A stretch of 33,596 bases of DNA, from positions 1 to 33,596 of the forward strand of contig CAXKVV010001453.1 in assembly GCA_964058805.1 (NCBI GenBank). The letters run 5' to 3'. The notes under the pieces were generated by a model. That model ran no database searches. It saw only the letters and a list, made by a program, of their open reading frames with translations, and was not told the DNA's origin. Shown one piece after another: positions 26,001 through 33,596 of this stretch (the first letter of the stretch is position 1; each line of letters opens with the position of its first letter). The position numbers and the translations under genes were made by a program. This DNA comes from Schoenoplectus triqueter (lineage: Eukaryota > Streptophyta > Magnoliopsida > Poales > Cyperaceae).

Positions 26001-29000
26001 CTCATCAATCAGCACCACATCATCAGCAAAGAGCACCAAGGAATATCTCCTTGTATGTTCTTTGTGATCTCGTTCATCACTAATGTGAAAATATATGGAT
26101 TCAATGCTGACCCTTAATGTAATCCTATCTTAACAGAAAATATATCGGACTCGCCGTCACATGCTCTGACACAAATCACAACATTTGTGTACATATCCAT
26201 AATAAGGGTAACGTACTTTGTTGGGACTAGTTTCCTTTCGAGCGCCCACCACAAGATATTTCTCTGTATTTTATCATACGCTCTCTCTAAATCAATAAAT
26301 ATCATATGTAGGCCCTTCTTTTGTTCCCGATGTCTCTCCATAAATTGTCTTATCAAGAAAATTGTCTCCATAGTGGACCTCCCAGGCATAAAGCCAAACT
26401 GATTGTTAGAGACAGTTATCAGTTTTCTTAAACGATACTCGATCACTCTGTCCCAAAACTTCATGGTATGACTCATGAGCTTAATTCCTCTGTAATTAGT
26501 ACAACTTTGAATATCTCCTTTATTCTTAAAGATTGGTACTAATATATTTTTTCTCCACTCATCAGACATTTTATTGGACTGAAAAATGATATTAAATAGC
26601 TTAATGAGTCACATTATTGCTATATCTCCAAGACATCTTCATACCGCAATCGAGATGTCATCTGATCCTAACGTCTTACCTATTTTCATCTTTTTTAAAT
26701 CTTCTTTCACCTCAGACTCCTGAATTCTCCAAACAAATCGCCTGTCGGTGTCAATTAAGTCGTCCAACTCAATCGCGGTTTTCTTACTCTCATCGTTGAA
26801 TAGCTTGTCGAAGTATTCTCTCAATTTGTTCTTAATCTCCTCATCCTTCACCAAAAGTCTATCAGCCTCATCCTTAATACATTTAACTTGGTTGAAGTCT
26901 CTTGTCTTCCTTTCTCGAAGTTTAACCATCTTGTAGACATCATTTTCGTCCTCTTTCGTATCTAATTTCTGATACAGCTCCGCGTATGTCTGACCCCTTG
27001 TTTCGCTCACAGTTTTCTTTGCGTTTCTTCTAATTTCTTTGTACTTCTGTATGTTTTCAGCACTTCCGTTGTGATGTAAACGTTTGTAACATTCTTTCTT
27101 CTCATTGATAGCCTTTTGTACATCATCATTCCGCCACCAAGTGTCTTTAGGTTCACGTTTATTTCCTCTAGTTATTTCAAACACCTCTATAGTCATCTTC
27201 CGAATGTGAGTCGCCATCTCCTTCAACATATTATCCGCATCCTCACCTTTGTTCCACGGTCTTTCTGCAATAACTTTATTCTTAAACACCTGAGAAACGT
27301 CCCATTTGAGCTTCCACCACCTCATTCTCGTTATTTTTATGCCTTTATCTCGTCATACGCATACCTGAAAATGAAAATCAATCATCAAAACTGTGTTGTG
27401 TGACAACACACTCGCCAGGTATAACCTTACAATCCATGCAGTTTGGTCTCTCCTCCTTTCTAGTCAGGACAAAATCGATATGGCTCGAGTGCTAGCCACT
27501 GCTAAAAGTAATTAAATGTGATTTTTTCTTTCTAAAGAAGATGTTCGCTACCATGAGATCGTAAGCTATAGCGAAATTCAAAATGTCTTCTCCCTCTTGA
27601 TTCTGTTCGCTATATTCAAAACCCCCACCTAGCTGTGCCAACATGACCATTAAGATCTCCTTCATTCAAGAATTTTTCACTACTAGGGACTCCTCTAACC
27701 ATTCCTCTAACCATATACTCTAAATCTTCCCAGAATCGTCTCTTGACATCATCGCTCAAACTTACTTGTGGGGCATACGCACTGATGACGTTTAAGACCA
27801 AATCTCCAAAAACCAATTTGATCATGATTATCTTGTCCCCTTGTCTCCTAACTGCGACAACTTCATTCTAGAGGCTCTTATCAATTAAGATGCCTACATA
27901 ATTTCTGCTTTATTCTTTTCTTGTGTACCACAATTTGAATCTCATATTCTCCACCTCCTTAGCCTTATGACCCGCTCATTTAGTCTCCTGAACACATAAG
28001 ATATTCACACATCTCCTAATCGCAGTATCAACTAACTCTCTTAACTTACCTGTTAAGGACCCTACATTCCAACTACCTAAACGAAACCTACTTTCCCCGA
28101 CTAGCTTTCTTACCCCTTGCACTCGTCAAGTCAAGTGCGAAGACTCTTGTTCATTTGACACTACATCCGGGCGCCGATGCAGCGCGTCACTAAAGTGATA
28201 ACGATCCGGCCCTCACTCACTTATCACCATATCCGGGTTCCAATATGGCGCGCCACTAAGGCAGTGACAACCCAACCCTTGTTCTCTTATCGTCATATTG
28301 ACCCGTCTAATATTTTGAAACTTGATCCAAGTTTAACACATGTTTTTGGAATCAATGAACTTAATTTGATGTTTGATTATATTAACTGACACTATTTAAA
28401 ATAGATTTCTGGCTCCAACGCTGCATACCAGCATGTCCTGACAGTATATACCAGTACCACCAGTGTAGTAATCCATGACTTACCAGTTCCAAGACAATAT
28501 TTGCATCTTTTGTGCTCCTGTTGCTTAACATTATTTATCTCAACCACCATCAATGCAGATATTACCCCTACAGCACCCCCAGAGAAAGAAGCCACTATCG
28601 GATCGACCTGGCTGTCCAATTCATATTAAATGAATTAACAAAGAAAAAAAAATTAGAGTACTTCAGATATCTACTGATGCAACCAACAGAAGTAACTGCA
28701 ATTGGATTTTGACAATTTTGCAAGAAAAGAAACACCTCAATTGCATGGGCAAGTGAACATTCCTAATGAAATCCTCATATGTTGTACCCCCAAGCCCCAA
28801 TTTAAGCTCCAGCTGTAAAATTAGAAATTCACAACCAGCAAATGAACAGACCAATTTAAGAAAAACATTATATTAGTGTATTTACAACACAGTTATCTAA
28901 GGAAAGCTAAAATGAATAAAGCTAAACTGAAATTGCCAAAAGGAAGATTCAAACTTGATGCTACCAATCTCTGTCTACAAAGTTTTACAAACCAGTTTTA

Positions 29001-30762
29001 ATGTTATTGATTAACTAGCTTGTGGCCTAGAGTTGGCAATCGGGTGGCTCGGATCGGGTTAGGGTCGGGCCGGGTCAGGTCAATTTATATGTTGAGCTTT
29101 TTCAGATCTTAGATTGATTTTAATTGGATTGTCACTTGATCTCGGGTCAGGTCGGTTTCGGTTCGATTTGGATCAGGTCAGTTTGATTTTTTTTTAAAAT
29201 CAGGTCGGATTGGGTTTTAGTTCGGGCAGATCGGGTTTTTTTTTTAAATCAGGTCGGATTGGGTTTTTGTCTACATCATTGATCTTTCTTGAAGTTTGCT
29301 ATGCTGTCACAGTTGAGAATTTTATGTTTCTAGTAGACCAACACATGCAAGTTGCAATTGTAAGCAGAGGCCATTATGATGATAAACAATATGAAGGTTC
29401 ACAACTTATAAGGTAACTTACAATTGGTGCAAGTAGACCACCAAAAAGAATGATCCCACCAATTAGAGAGAAACAAACTGCATAATAAATCTTTAAATTT
29501 GCAGGAGTCTGAAATTATAAAAAAAAATCAGTCAGCTTTCTAGAAACCAGAATAAATTATAGAAAATATGATTATCATGCAAAAATACCCTTTGTCAGAA
29601 TAAATCTTCCTATTTCACATCTACACTGACAATCGTGTTACTCACCAGGGGAGGAAGAAATGGAATGAAGGAGGGGAAATCAGGCAGCTCATTTTCCTGC
29701 TCTTCATTTAAGATGCCAAGCTCAGCATTTTTTATTCTCTGTTGTATCCTTAATCTGCGGATCTGTATCAATATACACGATTATATAACACACAGATATT
29801 ACAATTTCTATGAGAAATATGAAATCATGAGAATTTAGTATTTTGGTTATCTGGCATGTTGAACTGATTTTCAATCAACAAACTCACGTTTAGCTATCCC
29901 ACATCTTTCTGGTTTAGTTCATGCTGGGTAATGATGAAATCTAAGTTCAAAGTCGAGTGAAAAAGTTGGTATAACATTACACCAATATAAAAATTTGAAG
30001 CAGACCTCCTCCATGTGAAGAAAGATTTTGTTTCTGCGGCTTCGAATGTTATCTTGTATCTCTTGTAAATCCAACTTCGCAAAGTCTTGTACAGTTTCTG
30101 GCCCTTCTATAATACAAAATCTGGATTCAATATTTTCAATCAGTATCATAGGGGGATTACAGCATCAGATATTGGCTTCATTTCAAGAAAAGGCTAAAGG
30201 AAAAGGCTAAAAAAACAGAAGGGAAGAAAGAAAGCTACACAAAATAGTAAATTTGATTCTGTTCCGCACAATGGGATTGAATCAGCCAGGCCTTGTACTG
30301 GTACTGACTAGGAAAGGACCCACAAATTGAATCCATCTTTTATTATCATTCTTCTTTATTTTATTTCAATAAGCTGAAATTTCAAGTCGGTTCCTTTTAA
30401 ATCGTGTTCAGTAAAACATGATGGGTAATTGGAAACTATAATTTAACCTTTAATGGACCCAATTAAGCTCCAATTCTCATTTCATCAACTAATTTACTCC
30501 AATTATGATTATATACAAATTACGACACGACAACGTACCCGGCTGCGTTTTTGTCGATCAGGTCAGCCCCACCGGTCATGTTATCACCAGAAGAGGACGA
30601 CGAAGAAGAAGACGGAGGAGGAGGGAGATCCGCACTGCTAGATGAAATCGCATGCCATCTGATCGATGGACGAGTGGTTATGAACCTCTTAGAAGAAGGA
30701 TTGGGTATGTAGAGTGTCTTTGGCGAGTACGAATAGGTCAGGATTCGCCCCGAGCAGAGCAT
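23052..30762 (-). CDS. OR: ORANGE (OR) family DnaJ-type zinc-finger protein, chloroplastic
   Basis: Plastid holdase-like protein that stabilises phytoene synthase and promotes carotenoid accumulation and chromoplast formation. Eight minus-strand exons: 30539-30762, 30006-30120, 29646-29762, 29422-29508, 28736-28812, 28484-28611, 24236-24372 and 23052-23129, giving 963 nt and 320 residues (Arabidopsis OR is about 307). Residues 1 to ~70 form a Ser-rich transit peptide. The conserved block starts at [13 protein letters not shown] (from 76). Two membrane spans lie near 158-178 and 212-233. The C-terminal zinc finger has four repeats: CKYCLGTG (243), CARCSSTG (254), CPNCSGAG (287) and CPTCLCTG (298), ending in [21 protein letters not shown] (99-106) keeps all its arginines, so the melon-type Arg-to-His 'golden' change is absent. 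Intron 6 (4.1 kb) contains a full RTE LINE. All junctions are GT-AG. OR versus OR-LIKE was not resolved. Confidence 0.95.
25265..28110 (-). pseudogene. RTE LINE ORF (endonuclease-reverse transcriptase), inactivated
   Basis: Protein homology runs from the endonuclease start near 28100 to the conserved MAIHV...EP end at 25265-25267 (stop). It is interrupted by in-frame stops in the endonuclease (for example, a stop where QETKW is expected near 27982) and by frame changes between the blocks at 27616-27825, 26639-27325, 26114-26569 and 25656-25970. The catalytic FADDV is intact, but the ORF cannot give a full protein. The decay shows the insertion is not recent. Confidence 0.85.
28164..28292 (-). 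repeat. Two ~65-bp tandem units at the LINE 5' end
   Basis: Units 28164-28227 and 28228-28292 share CAT(AT)CCGGG, GATGCAGCGCGTCACTAA or AATATGGCGCGCCACTAA, GTGA(T/C)AAC, and TCTTATC or ACTTATCAC in the same order. They are GC-rich compared with the intron and lie at the very 5' terminus of the element, where a LINE promoter would be. Tandem 5' UTR monomers are known in some mammalian and plant LINEs; here the role is inferred. Confidence 0.5.
29026..29275. repeat. GGGTC/GGTCGG-rich degraded element in OR intron 4
   Basis: The sequence begins TAGAGTTGGCAATCGGGT, which resembles the left end of a plant hAT MITE, and continues with GGGTCGGGCCGGGTCAGGTC-type words. A CAGGTCGGATTGGGTTTT block occurs twice, at 29201 and 29250 (49-bp period, each preceded by a T-run). 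No matching right end or target duplication was found, so it is probably truncated. Confidence 0.45.
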
Positions 30763-31010
30763 TTCTGCTCTCCGTTGGAGGCGACGCTTTGAATTTGTGA
30801 AATTGTCGGTGGAGGAGAAGAGGGGAGAAAGCGAGGGCGAGCGAGTGGGAGTTGAGGGAGAAGAATAGCGAGAACGCAGAGGGGAGATGTGTTAGTGTAG
30901 TTTCAACTGACGCGTGGCAGGAAGAGGAACAAGGGATGGAGGTGGGTTCCCCAACTTTTTATGGAGTAACAATATTTCGTGCTATGCTCAAATCGTTCAA
31001 CACTGACTAG
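30763..31010 (-). promoter_or_regulatory. OR promoter and 5' UTR
   Basis: Reading in the OR direction, CCATAAAAAG (30955-30964) is the best TATA-like box, about 190 nt before the ATG. A long CT-rich leader with TCGCT/TCTCC words follows up to the start codon. No upstream in-frame ATG was seen near the start. Confidence 0.35.
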
Positions 31011-31255
31011 TTGACTACTCGACGGGAGCGGAGGGGCATTGTACAATGTACACAGGTAACACAGCTACGCATGGATGTGTTAAAATGTGGAGCGGGATGT
31101 CTTACACCCGGAGTGTATCAACTATCAAGTGTATCATTGGATTGTTTTACTCACATTTTTATGGAATCGGGTATCCTAAGATTTGGGATCAAAAATTATC
31201 TTATTTTAACCATTCGATAAGATTTTAATTCATGATGAAACTCATTTTACACTAA
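31011..31255. other. Unassigned OR-distal flank
   Basis: No gene recognised. The two overlapping short open frames here have no protein features. The palindromic word TTGTACAATGTACA lies near 31039. The stretch ends at the host T next to the Helitron 3' end. Confidence 0.4.
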
Positions 31256-31720
31256 CTAGCTATATACTCGCGCGTTACATTCTTTTATTTAAATATTAAA
31301 ATATTATAAGATAAAAAAATCACATTTATCTAATATTAAATTATAAATTCACCAAATTATAGAGAAAACCTATAATAAATACTATATTTAATTTTGGATG
31401 AGATTTTTGCACAATATGAGTTAATGATTCATGATTTTTATGGCAAAAAAAGTAAATTATTCTAACATATATTATCACCATTAATTTCTTACCAAATATG
31501 CACAAGATTGCTAAATAAAAAAAACAATATTATGGAAATAATAGTATATAAGGGAAAGAAATGGAGAGAAAGAGGGGATCAATGGACGCGATCACATACG
31601 TTCGATCAATCAAAAATAAATATTATCCGTCTAATTGAAGGATAAAATAGGTATAATAAAAAATTACCATGACAAAAAATGGACCTTCCAATTCTTAGAT
31701 GTTTTATATAATAGTATAGA
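31256..31720 (-). mobile_element. Non-autonomous Helitron-like element, 465 bp
   Basis: In the minus direction it starts TCTATACTATTATATAAAAC after a host A and ends ...AACGCGCGAGTATATAGCTAG before a host T. The TC start, CTAG end and A/T insertion site without target duplication are the plant Helitron hallmarks. A short GC palindrome (CGCGCG) sits about 13 nt before the CTAG, where the terminal hairpin is expected. No Rep/helicase coding is present. Confidence 0.65.
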
Positions 31721-31875
31721 TTTTGTTTCACCAATTTACATGCTGATCATATGACTAAAAACAAAGCTTGAGATCAATCCCAAGACCAACACCTCGATTC
31801 CCATTTTTATTCGTTTGATTAAATAAAGCATCAAGATTTGGTCTCATTTGAGACAAGTGTATGCATTAATCCTAA

Positions 31876-32204
31876 GGATATGTTTGGATTGCTAAGAAAT
31901 AACGGAATAGCTACTGTTTAGAATAGGAATAAAAATAATGTATCTGAATGTAAATTTATTGGTCTCAAACATTGAAAATAGCAGTTATTTTATCATTTTG
32001 AGAGAAAAATAAAATAACTATTGTTCATATCAATTCTCCACTGCTATTTCAAACATAAAATTCAAAAAAAATTAATACCATTCGAAATAATATCATCTTT
32101 TATTATTCTCATATCAATCTAAAAATCACTATTTTTTACTATTCTCATTTATTATTCTCAATTCTTCTATTCTTATATTATTCTTTGCACGATCCAAAAT
32201 ATCC
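31876..32204. mobile_element. Tourist-like MITE, 329 bp, TSD TAA
   Basis: The left end is GGATATGTTTGGATTGC and the reverse of the right end is GGATATTTTGGATCGTGC. TAA flanks both sides (31873-31875 and 32205-32207). The interior is AT-rich with internal inverted words (GCAGTTATTTTAT against ATAAAATAACTATTG). No coding capacity. Confidence 0.65.
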
Positions 32205-32720
32205 TAAAAGAATTATTAACGTTTTTTACTTTATGGGAGCTAGAAAATAATTTATTTAATAGGAACTAATATCTCGCATGGACTGAGCAATGTTATTTAC
32301 AATTGTGTTTCAAATTTACTACGCATAATAATAAAATAGTTGATTTTATTTCAATACAATAAAACTCAACATTTTTTTCTTATGATAAAAAAAAGCTAAG
32401 GAATGAAGCGTCTAATAATTTTAAAAATTTTCTTTGATCAAAATATCCTCTATTTATCTGTGCAGTTGAAATTAAAAACTATAATAAAAATAATATAAAT
32501 TATTGATTTTTCACTATTATTTTCTCTCCATTTTTTTGAGCTTTTTAATAGACATAGTTAAAGTTTAACGAGATGATATATAAATATCACAAAATCTATT
32601 TCTATTAAATGCAACGCCTAGTAATATAATTTTTTTACCTCTTTTAAGCCTTCAAAAAATGACATAAAATATAAGTCAACTATATATATAATATTGATTG
32701 TTGTTAAAAAAATATATGAG
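32205..32720. other. AT-rich DNA, possibly body of a Helitron
   Basis: No gene or bounded repeat. It may be the interior of the Helitron whose 3' end lies at 32721-32750, but no matching 5' TC start could be fixed. Confidence 0.3.
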
Positions 32721-32750
32721 TCCGCACGTGAGAGCGGGTACATTTACTAG
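32721..32750 (+). mobile_element. Helitron 3' terminus (hairpin plus CTAG|T)
   Basis: CCGC-ACGTGAGA-GCGG can form a small hairpin 10 nt before CTAG at 32747-32750, followed by host T. This is the standard layout of a plant Helitron 3' end, on the plus strand. The 5' end was not found, so element length is unknown. Confidence 0.5.
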
Positions 32751-32751
32751 T

Positions 32752-33596
32752 ATTGAAAAATAACTTATTAATAAAAGTTTAATATTTAACCAATGGATAT
32801 TTAATTTGATACCTTTCATTTAGTTTGTAAATCATCAAAATTGTATTTGATATAGAAAAATAGAATATGTTAAACTTCATATTATGCAACTAACACGACA
32901 CTTAAATAAAAGAAACCAAATTAATTGATCATGTGCCGCATTTGGATTTTTTTTCTCTTTATATTATGAAATTTCATTAGTCACTTCTTGTGATATCGTG
33001 TCTTAAAAAGCAATGATCATGGTCTCCTGATTATAAAATTCTAATTTTGTACCTAACTAATTTTATTCTAGGGGTACTCAAAAGGAGCAAAATATGTGAG
33101 AAATACTTTTCTTTTAGAAAAATTGATTTAAAAACTAAAACAACAAAATACTAAAATGTCGAAACTCCTAAAAGACAACAAATGAATAAGGAGTTTTAAT
33201 ATTCCCTGCTAATCTAGAGCTCCAATCCATATGCCATGTCTATGAAATCTCAATCTCCCTGTTATCTATTTTTTTTTTCGTTCTCCCAACTGGCTACACA
33301 AGGTCCATGATTTTAAAGATCGTGTTATTCTATAGTGGAGAGGGAGAAATCTTTTTGTCTATCCCTTAAAAACATAGATAAAATTGATATATACTCTCAA
33401 CACATTTTAATTTAAATATTTATCCATTCAAATTTAAAAATTAAATATTTATCTCTCAAAATATTAAAATTTTAAATATTTATCCGAAACTACTATTATT
33501 CTCATAAAATTTAAATTAATAATTAATTAATATTATAAAAGGACAAAAATAGTGCCAATTGAGAAGTGTTAATTTTATCTTTACCATATGATCAAG
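32752..33596. other. AT-rich intergenic end of window
   Basis: No gene found. Near 33410-33485 the word AAATATTTATC is repeated three times at roughly 32-39-bp spacing. Nothing else is distinctive. Confidence 0.5.

Larger units (their letters stand above)
24943..28292 (-). mobile_element. Full-length-size RTE-clade LINE in OR intron 6, with 10-bp TSD
   Basis: A 3350-bp non-LTR retrotransposon in OR sense orientation. TCATATTGAC lies exactly outside both ends (24933-24942 and 28293-28302), fitting a target duplication. The 3' end carries TTGGGATTAAAAACTTT(GTT)n, the short-repeat tail typical of RTE elements rather than poly(A). Inside are an AP-type endonuclease ([34 protein letters not shown]), a linker, and a reverse transcriptase ([25 protein letters not shown] at 26016-26030), in the single-ORF order of RTE. 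A 3.2-3.4 kb length is normal for the clade. Intron 6 would be about 0.75 kb without it. Confidence 0.9.

Noticed and set aside
26187..27403. Plus-strand ORFs over the LINE
   Set aside because: Antisense shadows of the RTE endonuclease-reverse transcriptase frame.

Overview
This is a nuclear genomic window from a flowering plant, most likely a dicot-type genome. The support is spliced genes with GT-AG, AT-rich introns, two plastid-targeted proteins, a 411-residue plant-type NAD glutamate dehydrogenase, and a dense mix of plant transposable elements (hAT, Mutator, PIF/Tourist, Helitron, Ty1/copia, RTE-clade LINE). The species cannot be read from the sequence.

Four real genes are present and could be rebuilt exon by exon. 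(1) 1-3905, plus strand: the 3' two-thirds of an SBT2-class subtilisin-like serine protease, whose first exon(s) lie off the left edge. (2) 7138-10648, plus: a complete nine-exon NAD(H)-dependent glutamate dehydrogenase of the GDH2 (alpha-subunit) type. (3) 11207-12701, minus: a complete three-exon LIL3 light-harvesting-like protein, tail-to-tail with GDH. (4) 23052-30762, minus: a complete eight-exon ORANGE (OR) family DnaJ-type zinc-finger protein. Its sixth intron is enlarged to 4.1 kb by an essentially full-length RTE LINE.

The gaps between genes are mostly transposable-element DNA. Bounded elements with visible target-site duplications are: a 109-bp Tourist MITE in the last SBT2 intron (TSD TAA); a 223-bp foldback Mutator-like MITE just past the SBT2 gene (9-bp TSD); two non-autonomous hAT elements (324 bp and 778 bp, perfect 8-bp TSDs); the 3350-bp RTE LINE (10-bp TSD); and a second Tourist-like MITE at 31876-32204 (TSD TAA). 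A 465-bp Helitron-like element (A|TC...CTAG|T ends) and a second isolated Helitron 3' end lie upstream of OR. A decayed, 5'-truncated copia element (16.2-19.2 kb) abuts a 3.8-copy, ~181-bp tandem array. This is followed by low-complexity DNA, a GC-rich block with short tandem repeats, and about 800 bp of nearly pure (ATT)/(ATATT) repeat.

The four genes do not form an operon-like unit. GDH2 (mitochondrial nitrogen/carbon metabolism) and the subtilase (extracellular or vacuolar proteolysis) are unrelated in function. LIL3 and OR are both plastid membrane proteins linked to the GGPP-consuming pigment pathways (chlorophyll phytyl tail and carotenoids) and lie on the same strand about 10 kb apart. 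That proximity may be coincidence. I found no previously undescribed protein system; the novel material here is repeat architecture.
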